Of a DNA stretch of 17,978 nt, positions 1 to 6,542 are shown one piece after another. Position 1 is the stretch's first letter. Every line of letters begins with the position of its first letter. Position numbers and translations under genes: made by a program. The notes under the pieces are model-generated. The model was not told the origin of the DNA. It saw only the letters and a list, made by a program, of their open reading frames with translations, and did not search any database. The DNA is from GCA-020348365 sp964347995 (GTDB lineage Archaea > Thermoproteota > Bathyarchaeia > Bathyarchaeales > Bathyarchaeaceae): positions 1-17,978 of the forward strand of contig CAYGBA010000029.1 in assembly GCA_964347995.1 (NCBI GenBank), written 5' to 3'.

Positions 1-2
1 TC

Positions 3-104
3 GTCGAAGAACACCCCGAACTATACAACAACCGTCAACAATTCATCGAAGCAGCGATAAGAGAAAAAATTGAGAAGTATGCGCTCCTAAAGCCAGATGA
101 ATAA
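3..104 (+). CDS. C-terminal end of a probable ribbon-helix-helix (CopG-like) protein, partial
   Basis: An open frame enters from the left edge and stops with TAA at 102-104, giving 33 visible residues. The stretch RQQFIEAAIREKIEKY resembles the second helix and tail of archaeal ribbon-helix-helix DNA-binding proteins, which often read as S-R-S/Q-F-I-x-x-A-I-R-E-K-L. The preceding EEHPELYNN would be the loop and helix start in that fold. The DNA-binding beta strand lies outside the window, so the assignment rests on a short tail only. It could instead be a short helical tail of another protein. Confidence 0.5.
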   Translation, partial: VEEHPELYNNRQQFIEAAIREKIEKYALLKPDE

Positions 105-190
105 GATACGCCAGCAGAACTCAAAAGGTCAATACGGACAGAGATGCAACCGCTAATCGCGAATTACGGAAGATGAGAGGCGTATGAGAA

Positions 191-463
191 ATGGCTAAAA
201 TTCTCATCTCCTACAGAATCCTTCCAGCAGAGGTCACAGTCGATCTAGAAAGATTGAAAACGAAAATTAAGGAAGAACTACCGGAGTACTCCTCGGTCCA
301 CAGGTTCGCTGAAGAGCCAATAGCCTACGGTCTGATAGCACTGATTGCACACATAGTTATCCCTGAAGACAAGTCAGGCGTATTGGAAGATCTAGAAAAA
401 ACTCTCCAGAAAATCAGCGAGATCAGTCAGATAGAAACCCTGACAGTCCACAGATTCAGTTAA
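191..463 (+). CDS. Translation elongation factor aEF-1B (EF-1 beta), guanine nucleotide exchange factor
   Basis: This 90-residue protein has the size and pattern of archaeal EF-1 beta: a short alpha-beta domain starting MAKILISYRILPAEV, a central EEPIAYGLIALIAHIVIPE strand-helix region, and a C-terminal strand ending ETLTVHRFS. In the family this protein reloads aEF-1A with GTP by expelling GDP, in the cytoplasm, during each elongation cycle. The central PIA(Y/F)GL motif is the clearest family mark. The ATG at 191 follows a weak purine-rich site (GAGAGG, 175-180). The gene stands alone, with the unknown minus-strand gene converging on it. No oddities were seen, apart from a C-terminus that ends in Ser rather than the more usual hydrophobic residue. 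Confidence 0.88.
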   Translation: MAKILISYRILPAEVTVDLERLKTKIKEELPEYSSVHRFAEEPIAYGLIALIAHIVIPEDKSGVLEDLEKTLQKISEISQIETLTVHRFS

Positions 464-543
464 GTTCTTAGAGGATCAGTTATCGGTCTCTAGTAGCCTT
501 TGATGTCTGAATCACCTATGAGATTACTTAACAATTCGCTAAT

Positions 544-1176
544 TCAATGAATCTTCCGTCTGCTGTCCTGACGCAGTACATCCCAAAAGCGTTTATCAAT
601 CCGGATGAACATCAGTGGACCGCTGCTCTTAGAAACTTGTCGAGCCCTCTTGAACAGGTTGTTCACAAAAACCATCAGGTCGCCCCTGTCAAACTTCTTC
701 TGTGCAGGCTGTCCAAATTCAGACTTCAGCAGGTTCTCAGCTAAGACAGATGTTCCACATACCTCTCCATTCCTTATCAAAGCCTCTATAGCCATTTCTT
801 CAATTTCCTGCCAACTTCTCATACGTCTCCATTTAGACATACTTTCACGCGAAAAATCATGAATGTTCTTGAGGTGCCGATGTTTTTCGTCTCCTATCAC
901 GAGCTTCACTCGCTCATTCCATTTTTTCAGCCACATTCCGGCCCAGAAATCCACCAACTCCTCAAGCTCTTCAATTCTCTCACGGAAATACTGGTCCACC
1001 TTCTCTCTTAGCTCAGATTGAGCAGTTTTATTGCCCATAAGTTTCCAGTGAACCTTCAAGTAGTTGTTTAAGTCTTCAATTGCGATGTGTAGGATTTTTC
1101 TATCGGCGCCGCCTAGGTCAAGCTGGGGAGCTCTTTTGTTTAGGCTTTCTGAGAGTAACAGAAGAAGAAAATTCAT
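544..1176 (-). CDS. Uncharacterised helical protein, 210 residues
   Basis: I do not recognise this family. The reading frame is long and carries normal amino-acid composition, so it is probably real. The N-terminal LLLLLSESLN segment is too short for a membrane span. Residues about 55-95 (EKVDQYFRERIEELEELVDF and onward) are strongly helical with charged heptads and several Trp, and could form a coiled coil or helical bundle. A second helical, basic block follows around residues 108-140. The C-terminal part (residues about 140-205) has alternating hydrophobic and basic residues (VNNLFKRARQV, FIRIDKRFWDVL) that could bind nucleic acid, but no winged-helix or nuclease motif is visible. The ATG at 1176 has GGGAAG upstream. 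It converges on the aEF-1B gene and diverges from cdc48. No function is proposed. Confidence 0.6.
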   Translation of the reverse strand: MNFLLLLLSESLNKRAPQLDLGGADRKILHIAIEDLNNYLKVHWKLMGNKTAQSELREKVDQYFRERIEELEELVDFWAGMWLKKWNERVKLVIGDEKHRHLKNIHDFSRESMSKWRRMRSWQEIEEMAIEALIRNGEVCGTSVLAENLLKSEFGQPAQKKFDRGDLMVFVNNLFKRARQVSKSSGPLMFIRIDKRFWDVLRQDSRRKIH

Positions 1177-1495
1177 CTCGCTTCCCTTCTCTGTGTTCGA
1201 TAGAAAAATGGGCGCAAAATGATATTATCGCTTATTTCGTTCTCTACTATATGTCAAGTCGAAACCTATGCAAGATATAGAAATCAATCCTAGAGCAGTA
1301 CAGTTCTTTCCTTCATTCGTATTATCCCGACCAGGATCTGCCGTTGAAATCCAATTTCAACATCCTTCTAGCCGGAGAGAAAGAAAGACAGGGACAATCC
1401 AAGGTTCTCAAAAGGGTCAACAGCCTAAATGGATATACTAATATAGGATTTTGGCATTCCACATAGAGAAGACATAGACCAGGGAACGTGAAGAG
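1177..1495. other. Intergenic region between the unknown gene and cdc48
   Basis: This 319-nt spacer separates two divergent genes and must hold both promoters. AT-rich stretches lie at 1223-1250 (candidate TATA element for the minus-strand gene) and 1431-1450 (GGATATACTAATATAGG, candidate for cdc48). A 62-codon open frame (1281-1466, plus strand) reads like protein but has no ATG start; it is treated as a possible gene remnant among the findings. No RNA gene was recognised. Confidence 0.5.
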
Positions 1496-3667
1496 ATGAG
1501 TGAAGCTCAGCTGAGAGTTGGAGACGCAAAACAACGCGATGTGGGCAGAGGAATCGCTAGAATTGACCAAAAAACCATGAAAAAGCTGGGAATCTCTGCT
1601 GGCGACGTAGTGGAAATTAGGGGCAAGAGGACTACGGCCGCGATAGCTTGGCCAGCCTACTCGGAAGATCAAAACAAAGACATCATAAGAATCGACGGAT
1701 TCAGCAGAAAGAACGCGGGAGTTGCCATGAACGAGTACGTGATAGTCATCCCAGGAAAAGTCAAGGATGCGACAAGCATTGTTCTGGCTCCAATCGACAT
1801 GAGACTAAACGTCGACCAGGACTTCACGAACTTTGTAAAGAACAGGCTCATGGAGAGAACCTTCGTCGAAGGAGACTCCACCCTCGTCATGATGCTTGGA
1901 CATGCCATTCCCTTCACCATTACAAAAACCCGTCCCCACGGAATCGTGAGAATGACATACGACACAAGCCTTCAGATCTTGAACGAGCCAGCTCCCGAAG
2001 CGAGAGGGATGCCACGCACCACCTACGAAGACATAGGCGGACTACATGAGGAGATCCAGCGTATACGTGAAATGGTTGAGCTTCCTTTGAGACATCCCGA
2101 ACTCTTCCAGAGACTTGGCATAGAGCCTCCAAAAGGTGTCTTGCTGCATGGTCCACCAGGCTGTGGAAAAACCTTGCTTGCAAGAGCGGTTGCGAATGAA
2201 TCGGAGGCTAACTTCTTCTCTATAAATGGTCCAGAGATAATGAGTAAGTTCTATGGAGAATCGGAAGCTAGGCTCCGAGAGATATTTGAGCAGGCTGAGA
2301 AAAACTCTCCAGGTATAATCTTCATAGATGAACTTGATGCTATAGCGCCTAAGAGGGAGGAGGTTACAGGCGAGGTGGAGAGGAGGGTGGTTGCTCAGCT
2401 TCTCGCGTTGATGGACGGACTCGCAGGAAGAGGCAACGTCATAGTTATAGGCGCAACAAATAGGGTGAACGCCCTTGACCCTGCTCTCAGGAGACCAGGA
2501 AGATTCGATCGTGAGATAGAGATCGGAGTACCGGACAAGAACGCGCGGCATGAGATTCTGCAGATCCACACGAGGGGGATGCCGCTAGCTGAAGACGTTG
2601 ATCTTGAGAAACTTTCCAACATGACGCACGGCTACACTGGAGCAGACTTGGCGGCCTTGGGTCGCGAAACCGCCATGAAGGCTTTGCGTCGATATCTGCC
2701 CGAGATAAATCTAGAGGAAGAACGCGTCCCGCCTAGCGTTCTAGAGAAAATGGAGGTCAATATGGAAGATTTCTTCAATGCTTACAAGGAAATCACACCT
2801 ACGGCGATGAGGGAGGTGTATATTGAGGTTCCCGTAGTTCATTGGAGTGAGATTGGTGGTTTGGAGGATGTGAAGGAAGAGCTTAGAGAGGCTGTTGAAT
2901 GGCCTCTGAGGAATCCGGAGGTTTTTAGTAGAATGGGAATTCGGCCTCCTAGGGGTATTTTACTTTTTGGGCCACCTGGCTGTGGCAAGACCTTGTTGGC
3001 CCGAGCTGTTGCCACTGAGAGTGAGGCGAACTTCGTTACCATTAAGGGTCCTGAGGTCTTTTCTAAGTGGGTTGGAGAGTCTGAGAAGGCTATTCGGGAA
3101 GTTTTTAGGAAGGGTAGGATGGCTGCTCCGGCTGTGATTTTCTTTGACGAGTTTGATTCCTTGGTGCCTAGAAGAGGCATGGGTTATGGTGATAGTGGTG
3201 TGACTTCGCGGGTTATCAGTCAGCTGTTGACGGAGATGGACGGCGTCATCGCCTTAGAAGATGTCGTTGTTATCGCCGCTACCAATAGACCTGACATCGT
3301 TGATCCTGCTGTGCTCAGGCCTGGTAGGTTCGACAGGTTGATTTACGTTCCTGATCCTGATGAGAAGGCTCGGCTGGAGATTTTCAAGATTTATACGAAA
3401 GATATGCCTTTGACTGGGGATGTTGATCTAGCTCAACTGGCTAGGATGACGAATAATTATTCTGGGGCTGATATTCAGTCTTTGTGTCGGGAGGCGGCGA
3501 TGAATGCGTTGCGGAGAGAGATTAAGGCCAAAGAGGTTGCATTGAGTCATTTTAGGAATGCTATGGAGAAGGTTGGGCCCACCATCTCGTCGGATATGGA
3601 GTCTTGGTATAAGAGTTTCATGAAGCAGGTTAGGCGTGTGAAGAGACCTGCCACTCCCGTGGCTTAG
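1496..3667 (+). CDS. cdc48: Cdc48/VAT-type AAA+ ATPase (p97 homologue)
   Basis: The protein has 723 residues with the full Cdc48 layout. The N domain (residues about 1-175, starting with a double-psi barrel, LRVGDAKQRDVGRGIARI) handles substrates. The D1 ring has Walker A GPPGCGKT at 219-226 and Walker B with D278-E279 (IIFIDELDAIAP). The D2 ring has an identical Walker A at 492-499 and Walker B with D551-E552 (VIFFDEFDSLVP). Both rings keep the arginine-finger segment RPGRFDR, and pore-loop segments KFYGESE (D1) and KWVGESE (D2). The family uses ATP to unfold proteins, often feeding the proteasome. The C-terminus (KRPATPVA) lacks the HbYX proteasome-docking motif. The ATG at 1496 follows GTGAAGAG. 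Base use changes sharply between the first and last thirds. A small winged-helix-like gene follows 6 nt after the stop. Confidence 0.97.
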   Translation: MSEAQLRVGDAKQRDVGRGIARIDQKTMKKLGISAGDVVEIRGKRTTAAIAWPAYSEDQNKDIIRIDGFSRKNAGVAMNEYVIVIPGKVKDATSIVLAPIDMRLNVDQDFTNFVKNRLMERTFVEGDSTLVMMLGHAIPFTITKTRPHGIVRMTYDTSLQILNEPAPEARGMPRTTYEDIGGLHEEIQRIREMVELPLRHPELFQRLGIEPPKGVLLHGPPGCGKTLLARAVANESEANFFSINGPEIMSKFYGESEARLREIFEQAEKNSPGIIFIDELDAIAPKREEVTGEVERRVVAQLLALMDGLAGRGNVIVIGATNRVNALDPALRRPGRFDREIEIGVPDKNARHEILQIHTRGMPLAEDVDLEKLSNMTHGYTGADLAALGRETAMKALRRYLPEINLEEERVPPSVLEKMEVNMEDFFNAYKEITPTAMREVYIEVPVVHWSEIGGLEDVKEELREAVEWPLRNPEVFSRMGIRPPRGILLFGPPGCGKTLLARAVATESEANFVTIKGPEVFSKWVGESEKAIREVFRKGRMAAPAVIFFDEFDSLVPRRGMGYGDSGVTSRVISQLLTEMDGVIALEDVVVIAATNRPDIVDPAVLRPGRFDRLIYVPDPDEKARLEIFKIYTKDMPLTGDVDLAQLARMTNNYSGADIQSLCREAAMNALRREIKAKEVALSHFRNAMEKVGPTISSDMESWYKSFMKQVRRVKRPATPVA

Positions 3668-3673
3668 GGTGGC

Positions 3674-3916
3674 TTGAGATTGTCTATTCGAACCTGGAGG
3701 GCTGAGCCCCTAGATGTGAAAGTTGTGGAGTTCTTGCAGAGCAAGGGTGCTCTGACGGATGAGGAGCTATTTGACTTGTTGAGAGAGGCTTATGAGGATG
3801 TCGGGTTTGGGGAGCTGAACAGAGTTTTGTTGAAGCTGGAGATTGAGGGCAGGATTCGAGTCTCCAGTTCGGTGAGAGGGAAGAGGCGGGTTGAGTTAAG
3901 GGAAAAGAAGGAGTAG
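3674..3916 (+). CDS. Small winged-helix-like protein downstream of cdc48
   Basis: This 80-residue basic protein starts at TTG 3674, with GGTGG (3668-3672) between the cdc48 stop and the start codon, so it is very likely co-translated with cdc48. Residues about 13-65 look like a small winged-helix domain: a helix with VKVVEFLQSKGALTDEELFDLL, a second helix, then ELNRVLLKLEIEGRIRVSS, which reads as a recognition helix followed by a wing strand. The C-terminal tail (SVRGKRRVELREKKE) is strongly charged. Small winged-helix proteins bind DNA or protein partners; the position suggests either an autoregulator or an accessory partner of Cdc48, but the sequence alone cannot say which. A second TTG at 3680 is an alternative start. 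Confidence 0.72.
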   Translation: MRLSIRTWRAEPLDVKVVEFLQSKGALTDEELFDLLREAYEDVGFGELNRVLLKLEIEGRIRVSSSVRGKRRVELREKKE

Positions 3917-3925
3917 TTTACACAC

Positions 3926-3940
3926 GTTTTTTTAGCCTAG
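3926..3940 (+). terminator. T-rich terminator after the cdc48 transcript
   Basis: A run of seven T (ACGTTTTTTTAGCC) lies just after the stop of the small winged-helix gene, in the 72-nt gap before the convergent LUD gene. Archaeal termination commonly uses such T tracts without a hairpin. Confidence 0.5.
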
Positions 3941-3988
3941 GTCTTGACATGATCGGAAGAAAAGCCAAACGGCCTGCAATCCAACCGA

Positions 3989-4618
3989 TTAGAGCCCCAG
4001 CTTTTCTCCCACAATCATAACTGTTGTGTCGATCGCTCTTGGTTTCTTCTCGATGATGACAGTTATGTTGCATATTCTGTTCTCCGCATCACAATCCACA
4101 CAGGTACCAGCCTCCACGCACGGCAACACCTCCCACCCACGCTCCGCCCGTATTCGTTCAGCATTTAAGGGTGCCGCAACATTCCTAATCCTCTCGAAAG
4201 CCTTCTCAACATTTTCCACTATCTTATTCACCCCAACAACGATAATGACCTTCTTGGGTCCAAAGATCATGCCTATCACTCTATTTCCGCTCGAGTCCAC
4301 ATTCACAATCTTTCCATCCATTGTCACGGCGTTTGAACCAGTTAAGAATATATCAGCCAACAAAGCCTTTCTAGCTACATCCGTCCGCCGGCTCTTCGGA
4401 ACCGATTCGTGGAACGGCCAAAATAGCTGATAACCTCTTCCCTCCAATTCCTCAAATACACCGATCTGTTTAAGCGTTAATGAGTCTCCAGCACCAACAG
4501 AAGCTTTAGATGGGATATATTCTAGGATCTTCTGCAAGGCTTGCTTACCGCGTTTTACATAAAGAACGTCAAAGTGATTGCTCCTAAGAGCTGCTATTGT
4601 TTCACTTACTACAAACAT
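3989..4618 (-). CDS. LUD-domain (LutC/YkgG-like) protein
   Basis: The protein belongs to the LUD family, recognised by the ordered motifs ASVGAGDSLTLKQIGVFEEL, ADIFLTGSNAVTMDGKIVNVD, GNRVIGMIFGPKKVIIVVGV and KNI-type helix followed by RIRNVAAPLNA. Family members take part in lactate utilisation or unknown redox tasks; this single-domain archaeal form has no proven reaction. A Cys cluster near the C-terminus (CVEAGTCVDCDAENRIC) is typical of this subgroup and could hold a metal. The frame opens at GTG 4645, but the ATG at 4618 is preferred: it has GGTGAT (4630-4625) exactly 6 nt upstream, giving 209 residues. The gene shares its upstream region with divergent fen1. No lutA or lutB neighbour is present, so a role in lactate oxidation is not supported here. 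Confidence 0.85.
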   Translation of the reverse strand: MFVVSETIAALRSNHFDVLYVKRGKQALQKILEYIPSKASVGAGDSLTLKQIGVFEELEGRGYQLFWPFHESVPKSRRTDVARKALLADIFLTGSNAVTMDGKIVNVDSSGNRVIGMIFGPKKVIIVVGVNKIVENVEKAFERIRNVAAPLNAERIRAERGWEVLPCVEAGTCVDCDAENRICNITVIIEKKPRAIDTTVMIVGEKLGL

Positions 4619-4691
4619 GGAACCATCACCTTCCATAACTATCACGAACCATCATTTCCGCTAGAACTCTTTTCAACATTTTCTTCGGTAG

Positions 4692-4701
4692 CTTTATTAC
4701 T
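4692..4701 (-). promoter_or_regulatory. Probable TATA box of the LUD-domain gene
   Basis: On the minus strand this reads AGTAATAAAG. A start site about 25 nt downstream, near 4670, would give a leader of about 50 nt containing the GGTGAT ribosome site before the ATG at 4618. Confidence 0.4.
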
Positions 4702-4714
4702 GCTCTCATTGAGG

Positions 4715-4722
4715 TTTAAAAC
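4715..4722 (+). promoter_or_regulatory. Probable TATA box of fen1
   Basis: TTTAAAAC preceded by GAGG lies about 22 nt before the TTG start of fen1. At normal archaeal spacing, transcription would begin at or next to the start codon, implying a leaderless mRNA. Confidence 0.5.
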
Positions 4723-4739
4723 TGTGGTGCAAAGCCGCA

Positions 4740-5771
4740 TTGGGTGTAAACCTACGAGACTTGGTGCCAAAAACCACGGTGAGTCTAAGAGACCTAGGCG
4801 GTAAATCTATAGCCATAGATGCCTACAACGCGCTGTACCAGTTCCTTGCCATCATACGCCAGCCAGACGGCACACCGCTGAAAGACCACACCGGAAGAGT
4901 GACAAGTCACCTATCCGGCTTATTGTACAGAACAGCGAGTCTTGTAGAAATGGGCATCAAACCAGTCTACGTTTTCGACGGAACCCCACCGGCCCTGAAA
5001 GAGGTGGAAATAAAACGTCGCCTGAGGGTGAAACAGGAGGCAACAATAGGTTATGAAAGAGCCCTCAAAGCTGGCAGAGTGGAGGAAGCCCACAAGTACG
5101 CTCAAGCAACTTCTCGCCTGAAAGACTACATGACAGAGGACAGCAAACGCCTCCTAGATAGTATAGGTATTCCTTGGATACAGGCCCCAAGCGAGGGTGA
5201 GGCGCAAGCCGCCCATGTAGCTAAGAAGCGAGACACAAATTACTGTGCAAGTCAAGACTACGACAGCCTATTGTTCGGTGCACCGATACTTGTACGAAAT
5301 GTAACGCTTTCAGGTAGAAGAAAACTGCCCGGGAAGAAGCTCTACGTTGAGGTGGTTCCAGAAATTGTCGATCTGGAACAAACACTTGCCCAGTTGGAAA
5401 TAACCCATGAACAACTCGTAGACATCGGAATCCTTGTGGGGACAGACTACAACCCAGATGGCATAAAAGGTATAGGCCCAAGAACAGCACTAAAACTAGT
5501 TAGGAAACATGGTAGCTTGGATAAGGCGCCCAATCTGGATGAAGCAGACTTTCCAGTGCCACCCCAAAGGATAAGGGAGATATTTCTCCGGCCAAAAGTC
5601 ACAGACAACTATGAACTAGAATGGAGAAAACCCGATGCTGAGCGCGTTGTAGACTTTCTATGTGGTGAAAGAGACTTCTCAGAAGATCGCGTCGAAAAGG
5701 CGCTGGAAAAAATGAGCTGCGGATTGAAAGAACTGAGGGAAAAGACAACTCTAGAACAGTTCTTTGGTTAA
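4740..5771 (+). CDS. fen: Flap endonuclease 1
   Basis: This 343-residue protein is archaeal FEN1, the structure-specific nuclease that cuts 5' flaps during lagging-strand maturation and repair. All metal-binding acids are in place: D27 (IAIDAYN), D80 (VFDGTPP), E152 and E154 (SEGEAQAA), D173 and D175 (SQDYDSL) and D236 (VGTDYNPDG). A helix-hairpin-helix (GIKGIGPRTALKLV) follows. The C-terminal TTLEQFFG is a PCNA-interacting (PIP) box. The start is TTG at 4740: it yields the invariant MGV N-terminus, in which Gly2 is needed in the active site, so no upstream ATG should be preferred. A TATA-like element 4715-4722 suggests a leaderless message. Its stop codon overlaps the stop of the convergent methyltransferase gene. 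Confidence 0.97.
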   Translation: MGVNLRDLVPKTTVSLRDLGGKSIAIDAYNALYQFLAIIRQPDGTPLKDHTGRVTSHLSGLLYRTASLVEMGIKPVYVFDGTPPALKEVEIKRRLRVKQEATIGYERALKAGRVEEAHKYAQATSRLKDYMTEDSKRLLDSIGIPWIQAPSEGEAQAAHVAKKRDTNYCASQDYDSLLFGAPILVRNVTLSGRRKLPGKKLYVEVVPEIVDLEQTLAQLEITHEQLVDIGILVGTDYNPDGIKGIGPRTALKLVRKHGSLDKAPNLDEADFPVPPQRIREIFLRPKVTDNYELEWRKPDAERVVDFLCGERDFSEDRVEKALEKMSCGLKELREKTTLEQFFG

Positions 5772-6474
5772 AGTCTGTGACCATGCTTTCCAGTTAGTGG
5801 CACAAAGGCCACTCCCATAAGATTTTCCTCACTCAACCGATCATCTTCCTTTCTGATCCGCAAGAGTCTCTGGAAAAAGTAAGTGCCACCTACAGGTATC
5901 ACCAAGACGCCACCATTCTTCAACTGCTCTGTGAGCGGTTTGGGCACTTCAGGAGCCGCCGCTGTCACCAAAACACGGTCATAAGGAGCCTCCTTTGTAT
6001 ATCCTTCGGAGCCGTCTCCACAGATCACGGTTACACGATCTCCGTATCCAGCTCTTCGGATGTTTTCCTTCGCGAACCTAGCCAATTCACGCACAATTTC
6101 TACCGTGTAAACATGCCCCCACTCCTCTACGGGCACATCAGACGGCGCCACGATCTCCGCTATCGTGGCCGCGTGCCAACCGGAGCCTGCACCTATCTCG
6201 AGGACCTTGTGACCCATCCCCAACTCTAGGATCTCATCCATGATCGAAACCATGTGTCGCCCAGCGGATCGCAACCGGATCAGCTGTGAGGCGCAGAGAT
6301 CGTCTGACCGTAGCCTATCGGAAGCGGGGAATCCACAGATGCATAAGACCTCATCCCTTCAGGTATGAAAAGTCTTCGCGAGACTCGGCGCAACGCTCGG
6401 ATAACGTGCGGAGACTTAATAATGCCTTGGCTTAACAACCTCTGAACTAGGTCTTCCCAGTTCTTACTACGCAT
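5768..6474 (-). pseudogene. pcm: Protein-L-isoaspartate O-methyltransferase, broken by a 32-nt insertion
   Basis: Two adjacent frames together make one isoaspartyl methyltransferase, the enzyme that uses SAM to repair isoaspartyl residues in aged proteins. The 5' part (ATG 6474, ending at TGA 6280-6282) carries the N-terminus and PIGYGQTISAPH. The 3' part resumes with MVSIMDEILELGMGHKVLEIGAGSGWHAA (written in two blocks: MVSIMDEILELGMG, HKVLEIGAGSGWHAA) and runs to TAA at 5768-5770, including the SAM motif GAGSGWH and the late GGVLVIPVGG segment. In intact homologues, SAPH is followed directly by M-V. Here 32 extra bases (6254-6285) sit between them, shifting the frame. The rest of both parts looks well conserved, so the damage is recent or an assembly error. 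Annotated ORF finders will call only the 168-residue C-terminal part. Confidence 0.85.
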
Positions 6475-6526
6475 TCTCCATCATGCAAAACATTGTCAGC
6501 GTCAGCCTTAAGATTTTGTGGCTCCC

Positions 6527-6537
6527 GTTTAAAATGT
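6527..6537 (-). promoter_or_regulatory. Possible TATA box of the pcm gene
   Basis: The minus strand reads CATTTTAAACGG here, between the stop of glmS and the ATG of pcm at 6474. The predicted start site falls near 6505, giving a leader of about 30 nt with GATGGAG before the ATG. The gene may also be read through from glmS. Confidence 0.3.
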
Positions 6538-6542
6538 AGGTT

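Noticed and set aside
1268..1441. 57-residue ATG frame (MQDIEINPRAVQFF...) upstream of cdc48
   Set aside because: It has no ribosome site and a composition rich in Gln, Arg, Ser and Pro without a pattern; the other frame in the same stretch looks more protein-like.
2042..2569. 175-residue minus-strand frame within cdc48
   Set aside because: It lies opposite the D1 ATPase domain, has no recognisable motif, and is explained by the cdc48 coding frame.
3989..4618. Role of the LUD protein in lactate oxidation
   Set aside because: No LutA or LutB gene is nearby, and stand-alone archaeal LUD proteins have no proven function.
6253..6288. Programmed translational bypass in pcm between matching CAC codons
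   Set aside because: Only the matching codons support it. A plain insertion or an assembly fault is much simpler.
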